A DNA stretch of 64,000 bases, taken from contig NC_092617.1 in the NCBI RefSeq assembly GCF_047663525.1, positions 3,538,501 through 3,602,500 of the forward strand, given 5' to 3'. A model generated the notes under the pieces. The model made no database searches and was not told the DNA's origin. It worked only from the letters and a program-made list of their open reading frames with translations. A program made the translations under genes and the position numbers. The stretch comes from Anas platyrhynchos (Eukaryota > Chordata > Aves > Anseriformes > Anatidae). Shown piece by piece: positions 11,310 through 23,290 of the stretch. Every line of letters starts with the position of its first letter. Position 1 is the stretch's first letter.

Positions 11310-11800
11310 GAATCACAGAATAGTTCGGGTAGGAAAAGACCTTACAGATCACATAATTCCAACTCACCTCCCATGGGCAGGGACACCTTCCACTAGACCA
11401 GGTTGATGAAAGCCCATCCAACCTGGCCTTGAATGCATCACAGGATGGGGCACAGATCTAATAGATCCATATCCTTCTTACACAGGGAACTCCAGAGCTG
11501 AATGCAGTCCTTGAGGTGTGGCCTCACCAGGGCCAAGTACAGAAGGACTGTCACTTCCCTACATCTGTTGACCACAGTATCCTTGGTACAAGGCAGGGCT
11601 TCTTGGCCAACTTAGCACACTGATGGCTCATACTAGGCCGACTATCCACCAATATCCCCAGGTCCTTTTCCCCTGGGCAGCTGTCCAGCCACCCTTCCCA
11701 CAGCATTGCATGGAGTTGTTGTGCCCCAAGTGCAGGACCCAGCACTTGGCCAACTTCATGCAGTTGGCCTCAGCCCATGGGTGCAGCAATCAACAAGACA
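11310..11800 (-). mobile_element. CR1 LINE 3' fragment
   Basis: It begins acagaatcacagaatag (the CR1 tail), with the typical ggacaccttccactagacca and ccaggtccttttcccc blocks. Its frames are broken. Confidence 0.85.
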
Positions 11801-11844
11801 GAAGTCACCTCATGAGCATTTTTAAAGAAATGGGATGGCTGCTG

Positions 11845-12480
11845 CTCTTGCAGCTTCTTGGCAAGACACAGCCAAGCTTTGTGCCTCCTGCTCTCCAGTC
11901 ATGGACTCAAGCTGAAGGGACAAGATGACCCATATGCAGGCCTTCTTTCTGTCTGGGTTCTCCTGGGTCTGGAGGCAGAGGGGATCCCCCAGTCAGCATG
12001 CCAAGCAGGTGCCTTCTGCTGGCCTAGCAGGGCCACTGCCAGATGTCAGCCCAAAAGTGCAGATCCCAGGTCTATGTCAAGGGTGACCTGCCACCTCCAG
12101 ACACAAGTGACCTCACAGTCCCTTTCTGTGACATGTTCCTGCTGCTCCCCTATCCACTGCAGAGACAGAAGTGACCTCACAGTCCCTGCCACAGCCACAT
12201 TCCTGCTGCTGCGGCAGGAGATCCTGAGGTAGAGCTGACTTCTCTAGTCCCTTAGAGACAAGGATTCACTTTTCTGGATTAGAAATTTAGCAGATGAGCT
12301 GTTCTGTTTAGGGTGTCAGGTCTGTGGTTATGTTATGGGCAAGCTTTGTGGAACAGTTTTTTGTTTTACATCTGCCTAGAAGTCTAGGTTTAATGGAGCA
12401 TGTTAATGCTAGTATTGAAGGCAGGGATTAGGGTGAGCCCAAGAGTAAAGGCAAGGGCAAAGGACTATGGGCTGAGTTTT
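11845..12480 (-). repeat. Low-copy duplicon A, copy 2 (inverted), extended
   Basis: 11845-12245 is the reverse complement of 4255-4830. It continues to 12480 with sequence also found at 56100-56380 (ggtgtcaggtctgtggtta, aatctagggtt-type blocks). The extended unit therefore equals 55610-56380. Confidence 0.65.
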
Positions 12481-12487
12481 GCTTCAT

Positions 12488-13065
12488 GGAATAGAATCAT
12501 AGAGTATCCTGAGTTGGAAAGGACCCACAAGGATCATAAAGTCCAACTACTGGATCCACACAGGAACATCCCAAAATCAGACCACGTGTCTGAGAGCATT
12601 GTCAAATGCTTCTTGAACCACAGCAAGCTCAGTGCCATGATCACTGCCCCAGGGAGCAGTTCCAGTGCCCGACCACCTTCTGGGTGCAGAACCTTTCCCT
12701 CACACCCAGCCTGACCCTCCACTGTCCCAGCTCCATGCCATTCCCTCGGGTCCTGTCACTGTCCCCAGAGAGACGAGCTCAGCGCCTGCCCCTCCACTCC
12801 CCTCATGAGGGAGCTGCAGGCCGCCATGAGGCCTCCCCTCAGCCTGCTCTGCTCTGGGCTGAACAAACCAAGGGACCTCAGCTGTTCCTCATATGTCTTG
12901 CCCTTTAGACCCTTCACCATTTTTGTAGCCCTGCTTTGGACGCTCTCTAATAGCCTCATGTCTTTATACTGTGGCACCCAAAACCACACACACAGTGCTG
13001 GAGGTGAGGCTGCACCACCACAGAGCAGAGTGGGACAATCCCTTCCTTTGATCAGCTAGCAGTGC
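12488..13065 (-). mobile_element. CR1 LINE 3' fragment
   Basis: It starts tagaatcatagagt, then gagttggaaaggaccc and further classic CR1 blocks ending near gctagcagtgcctg. The minus translation contains FWVPQYKDMRLLESVQ and GLFSPEQSRLRGGL in a broken frame. Confidence 0.9.
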
Positions 13066-13329
13066 CTGATACTCAATACTTTGAGTTCAAGCATTAGAAT
13101 AGGGGATTCTTGTCAGGGTGTTGGAGTGGCATTTAGGTTTAGGGATTACTCTTTAAAACTCTTCAAAAGTGGGTTTCCTTTAAAACTGGTTACTCTTTAA
13201 AATTGGCTAACGGCCTTACATCAATGTTTTAATTCTGTGTTAAAGCAGCATCAATATTACCTGAAGCCTCTTACCTCTACGAAATTGTTGTAGAGGTTCA
13301 CTTACCCTTCTCCCTCCCTCTCTAGGGAT

Positions 13330-13960
13330 GTCCGGATCAGCCCCTGGCTTTGTGTTTCATGGATTACTGAGGGCAGATGGAGAGACATCAGTCAAGGCAG
13401 GGAGGTGCTCAGAGCAAGGTGAGAGCAAGGTGGGGAAGCAAGGTGGGTATCTAAGTCCTGCAGGGAAACAGGTGCAGACCTGACAGCATAGGACAGCGTG
13501 TGGTGGTTATGGTCAAGGATCTTTTGCAAGATGAAAGCCCCGACAGAGCCAACAGCTTTGTCTGCTGGGCTCTGGCTCTTGTCTCCGTCAGTGATGCCTA
13601 TGAGGAGACACCTCATCCTTACAGCAGTAGGGCCTCAATGCCTCCTCATCCCCCTCCAGGAGCCTGGGAGATGTCCTCCTGTAGCCTTGTACTTGGCACT
13701 GCCCTTACCCACTGTGCACTGACCCAGGAAGAGCCCTAAACTTTGCTGGAGGGACAGCATCTCCCTTCCCAGAGGCTGGGGTCAGGGCCCGACTGTTGGA
13801 CTTCATGGGACACATCAAGGTTTCCTCAGATTCAGGGCCCCCTTTCCTGAGCCTTGGTCTCCCCGTCATCACTGCCTGCCCTTTTCTGCTCTAACAAGTC
13901 CATGGGGAGGCCTTGACAGTAATGTCCCTCAGTGGGACCGTTAGCACTGTGAGAGGCTTT
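13330..13960. repeat. OR-cluster duplicon C, copy 2
   Basis: It shares gatcagcccctggctttgtg, agcaaggtggggaag, ctatgaggagaca and aaacaagt-type blocks with 2226-2549/3370-3600, 48700-49480 and, inverted, 54880-55590. Confidence 0.55.
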
Positions 13961-14168
13961 GGAGTTTGCATCAGACTTGGACTACTCGAGAAGCTGCTTT
14001 AGCCACCCAGATAAAGCTCCTCTGCCAGGCACAGCAGGGCTGGGGGCACTGCCTGCAGCTGGCATGGGGAGAGGAGAGAAGGGGGAGAGAGGTTCAGGGC
14101 AGCCTGAGGTGGGGGGGAAGGCAGAGGAGAGCTGGCAGAGGGAGAAATCTTGCCAGCCACCTCTCCAC
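13960..14168 (+). other. Putative non-coding 5' exon of the 15529 olfactory receptor
   Basis: It is similar to the 6.3-6.4 kb exon (ctcctctgcc..cacagcagg, gagaaa..tgccagcc) and ends in a strong donor, ccacg|gtaagtc, at 14168/14169. A candidate acceptor, cttcttctggacag, lies at about 15434. Long open frames over 13.9-14.7 kb are GC-driven and not conserved, so no protein is called. Confidence 0.4.
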
Positions 14169-14779
14169 GGTAAGTCTCTTGGTGCAGAACCTGCCAGGCT
14201 CTGCTGGAGCTGGCCCAGCCCTCAGCTGATGGGAGCTGTCAGGAGGACGCTCGGTGTTGGAGTTGAAGGGCATGAAGGGCTTGTGTGCTGCAAGGTCAGC
14301 GTGCAGGGCCCGAGGGCTCCCTCCTCTTGGGGCTGGCTGCAGGCAGTGCAGCCGGGGGTGCAGGCAGGGGTGGCCAGGGCTGTGGTGCAGAGCAGGGTCC
14401 CTGCTGTGCCCCAGAGGCTGTGTGCCGCGGCAGGGCCTCTGCCACCTGCCAGGCTCAGCACTCAGCCTGCCTGGGGAGCTGCCCAGGGGCTGCAGGGAGA
14501 AGCTGCAGGTGGAAGGAGCCCCCCTGGTACCTCAGGGCAGGACAGGGCAGGGTCCTGCTGCTGCCCAGAGCCTGCTGCCTGGGGCAGGCTGCTCACAGCC
14601 CCACACCTCCCCAGGGCACTGCACTGCAGAACTGCCTGGCAAGAGCTACCTGAAGGCAGTGCACTTTTTAGAATCTGCTTCATTTTCCTGCCCATGTGCT
14701 GGGGCAGAAGGATGGTAATGGAGTAGGAGCATCTGTAGTAGAGACTAAGGCTCCTTGAGCATTGCTGCTGCTCTGAGGC

Positions 14780-15560
14780 ACCTCACACACCTCAGCATAC
14801 AGATATTACTGGCATTAGCTTTGTTGTTTCTTAGGGAATTATTTGACCTTTTCCATTCCTGCAGACAGGGAGATGTCTTTTGCATGTGGCTATCTTGGCT
14901 CCCTTGCTCAGAGGCAATAAATATGTTACAGCAGCTCCATCACTTAGTTCCTCCTTCTGGCATTTATAGACACATGTGAGCTACAGCTCCTGCAATTTGG
15001 GCTCTTTCTGGGCATCTACCTGGCTGCCCTCCTGGGCAATAGCCTCATCCTCACAATTGTAGTCTCACACACCTCCACATACAGAGAGTACCGGCATCAC
15101 TTTTGTTGTTTCTTAGGGAATTATTTGACCTTCTCCTCACGTCCCACCAACAGGGACATGTCCCTGGCCTGTGCACTTCTCAGATCACTGCAGATTTCCT
15201 TTTACCTGTTGCTGTAGACCAGGACTGACTGCTGCAGAGCCCACAGCACAGCCCCCTGCTTCTTTTGGCACCCTCAGAGCACCAAGCAGAGGTAAGCCAA
15301 GCAGCTGCAGAAAGCTCTTCCTGTGAAAGGAATGGGAAAGAATGTGTTCTGTGTGACTGTTCTATGAGACGTACAAAGTATTTTGGTCAGAGAAGTCCTT
15401 ACATTTTACAATGTCATTTCTTCTTCTGGACAGACTACCTTGCTCAGGGGCAATAAATGTGTAACAACAGCTCCATCACCGAGTTACTCCCGCTGGCATT
15501 CGCAGGACCCCATGCTCAGAATGAGCAAATGCCCAACAGCAGCTCTGTGAGTGAGTTCCT
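14780..15560 (+). repeat. Tandemly repeated receptor-start module
   Basis: The block cctcacacacctc..gggaattatttgacc at about 14780-14850 recurs at 15066-15130. The block tgctcagaggcaataaatatgtt plus the first receptor codons at about 14915 recurs at 15438. So the region just upstream of the intact receptor was duplicated locally by about 0.3-0.5 kb. Confidence 0.65.
14921..15085 (+). pseudogene. Olfactory receptor N-terminal fragment
   Basis: The translation resembles the first about 50 residues of the neighbouring receptors: a SSSIT-like start, LLLAF-like block, then ELQLLQF..LFLGIYLAALLGNSLILTIV. It stops within the region before TM2. It is a remnant of a duplicated receptor start, not a gene. 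Confidence 0.7.
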
Positions 15561-16455
15561 GCTGCTGGCATTTGCAGATACGCGCGAGCTGCAGCTCCTA
15601 CACTTCGCGCTCTTCCTGGGCATCTACCTGGCTGCCCTCCTGGGCAACGGACTCATCCTCACTGCTGTAACCTGTGACCACCGCCTGCACACCCCCATGT
15701 ACTTCTTCCTCCTCAACCTCGCCCTCCTCGATCTGGGCTCCATCTCTACTTCTGTCCCCAAAGCCATGGCCAATTTCCTCTGGGATGCCAGGGTCATTTC
15801 CTACCCAGGATGTGCTGCACAGGTCTTTTTGCTAGTCTTTCTGATTTCATCAGAACTATCTCTTCTCACCGTCATGGCTTACGACCGTTACATCGCCATC
15901 TGTCAGCCCCTGTACTACAGGACCCTCCTGAGCAGCAGAGCCTGTGCCCAGATGGCAGCAGCTGCCTGGGGCAGTGGCTTTCTCCACGCTGTGCTGCATA
16001 CTGCCAATACATTTTCACTGCCCCTCTGCAATGGCAATACCCTCAACCAGTTCTTCTGTGAAATCCCCCAGATCCTCAAGCTCTCCTGCTCAGACTCCTA
16101 CCTAAGGGAAGTTCAAGTTCTTGTGGTTACTGCTTTTCTATTTGGGGGTTGTTTTGTTTTCATTGCTCTGTCTTATGTGCAGATCTTCAGGGCTGTGCTG
16201 AGGATTCCCTCGCAGCAGGGCCGGCACAAAGCCTTTTCCACATGCCTCCCTCACCTGGCTGTGGTCTCCCTCTTTATGAGCACTATCATGTTTGCCCAGC
16301 TGAAGCCCCCATCCATCTCTTCCCCATCCCTGGACCTGGTGCTCGCAGTCCTGTATGCAGTTGTGCCTCCAGCAGTGAACCCCCTCATCTACAGCATAAG
16401 GAGCCAGGAGCTCAAGAATGCCATATGGAAACTGATGGGCAGGTGTTTTTCATAA
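15529..16455 (+). CDS. Olfactory receptor, OR14-like, intact
   Basis: A seven-helix odorant receptor. From the Met at 15529 it is 308 residues and begins MPNSSSVSEF, the usual start of this family (compare the 41850 receptor). The frame is also open from an upstream ATG at 15457. That would add 24 residues (NNSSITELLPLAFAG...) that are themselves a diverged copy of the N-terminus, so I prefer the internal start, but translation from 15457 is possible. Conserved boxes are all present: LLGNGLI in TM1, LHTPMYFFL, MAYDRYIAIC (I for V), FCEIPQILKLSCSDSY, KAFSTCLPHL and NPLIYSIRSQEL. No damage is seen. Ligand unknown. Confidence 0.93.
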   Translation: MPNSSSVSEFLLLAFADTRELQLLHFALFLGIYLAALLGNGLILTAVTCDHRLHTPMYFFLLNLALLDLGSISTSVPKAMANFLWDARVISYPGCAAQVFLLVFLISSELSLLTVMAYDRYIAICQPLYYRTLLSSRACAQMAAAAWGSGFLHAVLHTANTFSLPLCNGNTLNQFFCEIPQILKLSCSDSYLREVQVLVVTAFLFGGCFVFIALSYVQIFRAVLRIPSQQGRHKAFSTCLPHLAVVSLFMSTIMFAQLKPPSISSPSLDLVLAVLYAVVPPAVNPLIYSIRSQELKNAIWKLMGRCFS

Positions 16456-16733
16456 CCAACAACATTCTTGCCTTTCTTCTTCTGAAAACAACTGAAAACA
16501 TTACTCACATTAGGCCATGCCAATTCTTTGATCTTGTGTTGCTGTTAGTTTCCACTAATATTCTGAGTAATTTTGTTCACTTAGAAGTAACATTCTTCAT
16601 TTTGGTTCATTATTCTATTTCCCTCTTAAAAGAGTTATGCCTAAATACTCACATCTGCTTTCAGAGTTGCCGTCACATTAGAACGTGCTCAAAGAGAGTC
16701 CCAAAGGCTCCCTGGGACATAGGAAGTTCTGGG

Positions 16734-17780
16734 TGTAGTGGGTTTATATGGCAAGGTTTTGGTAGCACAGGGCCAGAGGGGTGGCTTCTGTGAGAAGGAT
16801 CTAGAAGCTGCCCCATGTTAGGTAAGGACCCCATTGCTGACCAGAGCTGAGCCAATAAGTGATGTTGTTTTGCACCTCTGTGAGAGCATGTTTAAGGCAT
16901 GGAAAAAAAAATGCTGTGCCACATAACAGCTGGGAGAGTGAGAGGAGTGATGAACAGTCTTGCAGGCACCAAAGTCACTAAAGAAGGAGGCGTAGAGGTG
17001 CTCCAGGCTCCGGAGCAGAAGTCCCCTGCAGCCTGTGGTGAGGACCATGGTGAAGCAGGCTGTCCCCCTGCAGCCCATGGAGCAGCACGGTGGAGCAGGG
17101 TTCCACACTGCAGCCCGTGGAGGAGACCACAGTCGAGCAGGTGGACCTGCACTGAGGGAGGCTGCAGCCTGTGGAAGACTCCTGCTGGAGCAGATTCCGG
17201 GCCGGACCTGTAGCCCATGGAGAGGAGCCTACGCAGGAGCAGGTGACCTGGCAGGAGCTGCTGCCCGTGGGGGATCCAGGTTGGAGCAGTTTGCTCCTGA
17301 GGGATGGACCCAATGGTACAGACCCATATCTGGAGCAGTTCTGGAAGAGTTGCTGCCTCTGGGCAGCTCATGCCAGATCCGTTCAGCAAGGAATGCATCC
17401 CGTGGGAGGGACCCCACGGCACAGGGGATGAGAGTGATTGAGAAGGAGCGACAGAGAAGAAGCGCTATAGACTGACCATAACCCCCGCTCCCCCATTCCC
17501 CTGCACCACTCAGGGGGATGAGGTGGAAGTGGCTGGTTGGGGAAAGGTGCTTTTGGTTTCTTTCCTTTGTTTCTCACTTCTATAGCTTATTAGTAATAAG
17601 TACTATCTCCCTATGCCGAGTCTGTTTTGCCCATCACAATAATTACTGTGCAATCTCCTCATCCTTTTCTCAACCCTTGAGCTCTCTTCATCATATTTTC
17701 TCCCCGTTCCTCTTTGAGGAGGGGGAGTAAGAGAGCAGTTGTGGTGGAGCTCGGCCGCCCACCCGAGTAAAACCACCACA
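16734..17780 (+). mobile_element. Solo LTR, ERVL-type (family B)
   Basis: It runs from tgtagtgggtttatatgg to aaaaccaccaca and matches the inverted copy at 35750-36796 along its length, including the ggcaaggttttggtagca and ctcctcaaagagg-type ends. No viral genes are attached. No perfect 5-bp target duplication is visible at the edges, so the ends may be eroded. Confidence 0.75.
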
Positions 17781-17789
17781 AAGACACAA

Positions 17790-19160
17790 CCCTTTTGTAA
17801 CAGCACAGAAGCATCCTCCTGGAGAACACCAGGAGCTTTGTGGTGCACCCAAACCTTCCCAAGCATCCAAACAATCCCTTCGTGCTCCAAAGCACATCAC
17901 TTGACATGCAAGATTCAAGCCAGGGAACCCAAGCACCTCCTGAATCATCATGACAGGGCTCAAAAGCATCTCCTTGGAGACATCAAGCCCCTACCTAGAG
18001 CATTCAAGAGTCTACCCTAAATAAGAATATCCTTCACGCATCTAAGCATCTCCATACTTCTCTCTAATGCCTTCTTGGAAGACCCAAGCACCTCTCTGTG
18101 GAAGAGTAGCATCAACTGTGAGCACCCAAGCGTCTCCATGGGGCACCCAAGAAAATCCTTGCAGGACCCAAGCATCTGCACACAGCAATGAAGTACTTCC
18201 TTGGGGACACCACACAAGCATCTCTCTGGGGAACACAAGCACCTTCCTGAAGGACCCAAGGATCTCTCTGGAATCCCCAAGCATTTTTCCAGGGCACGCT
18301 AGCATCTCCTCGCTTGAGCCAAGCAACCTTCCTTAAGCACACAGGCATCTCTCTGGAGCACCCAAGCATCACCCCAGAGTATCCACGCACTTTTGTGAGA
18401 CACTCAGGTTCCTGCCATTGATGACAAACATGTCCCAGGGCACACAAGCACTATTTTGGACACCCAAGTAATTCCTAGATCACACAAGCATCTCCCAGAG
18501 GCACCCAAGTAGATTCTGAGAATACCCAAGCATCTATTTGGAGCAATAAAGCACTCACTGGGTCACCCAGGCATGTCCCTGGAGCACCCACATATGCCCC
18601 CGGGCACCCAGGCATATCCTTTGAGCATTGTAACATCTCCCCAGAGCACACAAGCACCTCAAGGGACAGCCGAGATCCCCCATCGGCACCTTCAGCCCCT
18701 CCCCATGGTTCACAAACACCTCCCTGGGGTACAGAGATATGTCTCTGGAAACACATCTCCATAGAGCACCCAAGGCTTTCTCTGGAGCACTAGGAACCTC
18801 CCTGGGGTGTAAGAGGGGCAACCAAGAACCTCCCTAAGGCACATAAGCATAGCCCTGGGGCATACTAACATCTCCCTGGTGCACCTGGTTCTGTCCTGGT
18901 CATGCCAGGTTCTCCCACGGTCACCCAAGCTCCTCCCTGGAACACCCAAGAACCTCGTTGGAGTCCCCAAGAATCTCCCCACTGCACTCCAACATCTGAG
19001 TGGAAAACCCAGGCATCTCCTCAGGGCTCCAAAACAACACCTGGAGCACCAGTCTTCTCATGGGAGCTTATTGGCCACTTCCTGCAGTAGCCAAGCATCT
19101 CACAACGGTACCCAAGCACACTGCATCACCCAAAATACTCTCTGGAGAAACAAACAAGAG
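17790..19160. repeat. Degenerate minisatellite of about 27-33 bp, 1.4 kb
   Basis: There are dozens of imperfect units built on ccaagcatctccctggagcac, with variable spacing. Both strands have long stop-poor frames whose translations are repetitive (for example GDAWVPQRDAW on minus). That is expected from the repeat itself and is not evidence of a gene. It directly abuts the solo LTR at 17780. Confidence 0.8.
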
Positions 19161-19739
19161 GGCCTCATTTGCTTGCTCCTCCTGATCAGGTGGCCTGTAG
19201 CAGACCCCCACTCCAATGCCCCTGTCCCTGCCCTCCTATAACCCTAACCCATCAGCTCCCCGTCAGCTCCTCACCCATCCCCAGGCAGAGCTGCAGGCAC
19301 TCCAGCTGCTCCTTGACAGGGAGGGCGATGCCCCCTCCTCGTGTCCCCAGCCTGTCCTTCCTAAAGAGGCCATGTCCTTCCATTCCAACATGCCAGTCAT
19401 GGGAGTCATCCCCTCGTGTCTCAGTGCCAAAGCAGTCATTTCATAGCAATGAGCACAGATGGGGCTGAGGGACTCCATGCCTTCTTTTTCCTTAGTCTTT
19501 GCCAAAAATCTCCCTCTCCTCTGTGCTCAGGGATATGGGAGAGAATCAGAAAATGGAAAGAAATTGTCAGTTAAGGTAAAAACAGTTGAAGAGGACAGAA
19601 AAGGAAGGGAGGATAATAACAAAGGAATTGTAACCAGCAAGGACAGTCAGCAGTGTACTGGGCTGTGTGAGCTGGGAATGGCCAGGGGATGCAGGGAAGG
19701 CATGATCCAGAAGACGGCTCCTGATTTTCAGGTCTCCAG

Positions 19740-20000
19740 GACAGGAGGGATGTCAGCAAGCTGCAGCGGGTTTAGCACAGGCTCCCCAAGATGCTCTGGA
19801 GAACTCTACCTGTGGGGAGAGGCTGAGGGTGCTGGGCTTGTCCAGCCTGGGGAAGGGCAGGGCGAGGGGGACCTCCTCTGGCTGTATCTGTGGGGAGGGG
19901 GTTGTGGAGGATGCGGAGCCAGGATCTTCAGCTGGGTTCAGGGTGGGAGGACGAAAGACAACAGCTGTGAAGGTGAAAGAGGAGAGCTTCAGGCTGGAGA
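19740..20000 (+). mobile_element. Probable old CR1 3' fragment
   Basis: gtttagcacaggctccccaagatgc, gaggctgagggtgctgggcttg and cagcctggggaag resemble the 3' region of CR1 ('GLF.LEKG'). It is too diverged to place in a subfamily. Confidence 0.4.
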
Positions 20001-23000
20001 GAAGGTAAAAAGCCTTCTCACCATGAGCTCAGCCAGGCGTCACCCAGAGGCTGTGCAGTCTCCGTCTTTGCTGGTTTTGCAAAATGCAACAGGATCAAGC
20101 CCTAAAAAGCCTGTTCTGACCATGCTTATGACAGCTTGGGCTGCAGGCCTCCTGAGGTCCCTGCCAACATGCCTTATGGTCCTTTGACCTCAGGCCCAGT
20201 TTCTGGTGGTGCCAGAGGAGATGCTGTGGGGCCTGAATCCTCCTGTGTTGTAGGGGACAGCCAGGGAGGTGAACATCTCCTCTTCTTCCTTGGCTGTAAC
20301 TGTAGCCTGGGAGGCACTGCCTCAGCCATCTCTGCGTTACACCTCCAGCTCCTGTCTTCCAGCTGTAAGCACCTGGAAGTCCATTGCCTGGATGTGCTCT
20401 GAGGTGTGGGAAGAGATCTGGGCTTTTCTGGGGTGTTAGTTCTCTCCCTCTGCACGCTGCTCCTCTCGGAGACGGTCTCATTTTTCACTTTCTTTCCTAC
20501 CTGGAGGGAAATGCATACTCTGTCCTGGCCATAAAGCTGAGCATGTTTTCTACTTTTGCCACACTTCCACATCTCCTGGACCTGTAACCTGGAAAAGTGA
20601 ATATTTCATGCATGTTCGTGTCCCTGCTTTCCTCCGTCTGTGCAGCAAGGTCCACATCTCAGTGTTATGTACTTTTTTGCAAAGACTGTGAATTGTCATG
20701 GATATGATAAGATTCTTCGGGGGGGCACAGGGCTTTGTACAAGATGCAGAATGATCTTAATGGTGTTCGCCTAACAATACTAGAAATGTTTTGAAAATGT
20801 CAATAAAAATAAAAAAGAATACAAAACTAAACAGAAATAAAGGCAAACTTCTAAAGCACTGACAATTTATGGATGCACATTTCCACTTTTATGATTTTTG
20901 TGACTTTGTTTTCCTTTGTTTTCATATTTATTAATGGCCGGTATCAATCCTTTGCGACACACTGCCCAGCTTCCACCTGCAGCTCCTGAGGGCCTCTGGT
21001 CTCCCACAGGTCCTCTTGACAGCTGCCAGCCCCAGAAAAACACCTCCAGTACAGAGGGGCCCCTGAACCTAGCAAGGTCTGCCTGGAAAGGTGAACAAAT
21101 TATTCCAACATAGGAAAGAAAATAAAAATAAATAAATAAAAGAGCACGTGTTCATCACTTCAAACACTCTGCCTAGAACAGTCCTTGTATGGCCATCCCT
21201 TGGGGAAGGTGAACCTCATTAGCTGCAGCTTGCACAGGGCACACAGCTGAGGAGAGTGTTTTACTGTTTACTGAACTGCACCACACCTAACTTTGGTTGG
21301 TTTTCAATGGGGAGCAGTCCTTCTGTGCCTGCGTGCAGGCAGTTCTGTGGGGAAAAGGGCTGGGAGTTGGTGCAAAGGAGCTGTAACATGCAGCTGCAGC
21401 CCTGACTGGAGAAGTCTGATGGGAGGAGAAGTGCTGCAAGTCCCAGGTGGCTCCTGAGAGAAATGGTGGGGCTGGGGAGGTGAGGAGCAAGGTTGCCCAC
21501 AAAGTGCCTGGCCTCAAGGGACTGCCTTTCCAAGCTGATCAGGCCTCCTTAGGAGACCCTCTGGATCAATAGCAAAGGGAGAGGGCAGGGAATTGAAATA
21601 AATCAATAAAGAATCCAGCTTGAAGAGAAAACTCCCTTATTATCAACTGCTCATTGAAATGTGCCCCATTCACTAGCTTTCTGAAATCTCCCCAATTAGA
21701 CGTAAAAGCCCTGAAGCCTTGAAGGAACTGCTGGACAGAAAGAGGGCACAGGAGGGCTCTCTGCATTGTGCCGAGCCCCAGGGTGTATTTGGTGCTCAGT
21801 CCATGCACCTCTGATGCTGAGAGAAGATAGCGCAGGCTGTTCAAGAGGTTAAGGCCAGGAGAAATGCTGAAGGTTCTGGGAGTGTTAATTGGTCCCACTG
21901 GGGGCCATTACCACCACAGCTCCCCCATGGACTTGTTAGCAAAGGAAACGGGAGGCAGTGATGATAGGCAGGCAAAGGCAAAGTAAAGGTGGCCCTGATG
22001 GCAAGGAAACCTTGATGTGTTTTATCAAAGCAATCACCAAGGCCTGACACCCAGCTCTGGGAAGACAGATTCTGTCCCTCATGCTGCTCTTCAAGGGGCA
22101 GTGGGATCTGGGGTGTGTGATGGCAACTAAAGGACAACAGTACAACTCCAGTGCACAGTGCTGCAAGGAGGCCACATGGTTCCAGTGCCAGGAGCACAAT
22201 GTGTCGTCTCATAGGCCCCAGTGGCAGAGACAACAGCCAGAGCCACGGGGACAAAGACCTCTGCTCTGTCAGGGCCTTCCAGCCCTGCCAGTGCCCTTGG
22301 ACATCTCCCCACAGGTTGTCCTACCCTGTTGCATGCCTGAACCATTTTCCCTGTGGCCTGGAGACATCCAACCTGCTTCCCCACCACAGCATCTCCCTAC
22401 CCATACTAGGGACTCCTTATGCTCACTGCCTCTGACTTGAAACACAAGCCATGGGCTGAAGCAGACACCCTCTGAGTCACCACAGCACTGCCCTTGGAGT
22501 GGCATTTCTTTCTCCTCATCACCACTCTGGACCTCCAAAACACCCAAATTATGGTGGATTTCCTTTCTCATGCTCTTTACCCCTACCCAAAATGTGCCAT
22601 CATCTCTGAAAGCAGATTTCCATCTGTCAGGAGCTCCTGCAGTCTGGTCTAAGCCTGCTGTGATGTATGGAGCTGTGCTGCCCCTGATGCAGAGCAGAGC
22701 ATCACAAGATGGGAAAGAGAGGCTCTCTTCTCCTTGGAAAACTGAATGAGAATTATTCACCAAATCCCAGTGTTTCACAAGGTCGTCTGCAGGGAACACT
22801 TACCGTCGATGGACAAGTCTCAGGTTAGGAAACATGTAAGGAAACTGGGAACCGTAGCATGGTGGCCCCAAGTCCTGCCTGCCCTCCTCCTACCACGCGC
22901 AATCAGGCGGCTGCAGCAGAGAGGACCCACAGACAGCCCCTGGCTGGGATCTGCCACCCGCCTCTCCAGTGCCACCCCTGCTGCCTTGGGGTGCTCTGTG

Positions 23001-23290
23001 AGGCGCTGAGTGACCTCACAAGGCCTGCTGGCCAGCACATCTCCTGCAGGGCAACCAGCAATGCAGCAGGGACCTCACCATGGCCCTTCCATTCCCCTCT
23101 CTTCCCTCATCCTCGGCCTTGTCTCTGGTGACATGAGCAGCCTTGGGAGGGGCTTCCTGGCCTCCCCTTGATACTGAGCTGAAAGGCAAAATGGTCTCTT
23201 CCTTGAAAGAACAATGGCTTCAAATTTGAAAAGCTTCATTAGGAGATAGGTGAAACTTTTACTAGGTTCTGTTAGAGAGAAGGAAATTTA
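20000..23290. other. Non-coding interval with duplicon C-like pieces
   Basis: I recognise no gene. 21880-22270 is an inverted, diverged relative of the 5.65-6.03 and 46.1-46.4 kb segments (tcatagg..cagtggcagagacaacagcc). Around 20810-20860 and 21120-21145 it is A-rich. Frames of 80-240 codons here (for example 19459-20187) show no domain and no support. Confidence 0.4.

Noticed and set aside
13959-14726. 255-codon open frame plus overlapping frames on both strands
   Set aside because: GC-rich region, three overlapping frames, no domain, not kept in the duplicated units; explained by composition and a probable non-coding receptor exon.
17791-19241. Repetitive stop-poor frames that look like a repeat protein
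   Set aside because: All frames on both strands look alike because the minisatellite unit lacks stops; unit length varies and shifts phase, so no continuous protein.
19459-20187. 242-codon plus-strand frame
   Set aside because: No recognisable domain, overlaps CR1-like sequence, not conserved elsewhere in the window.
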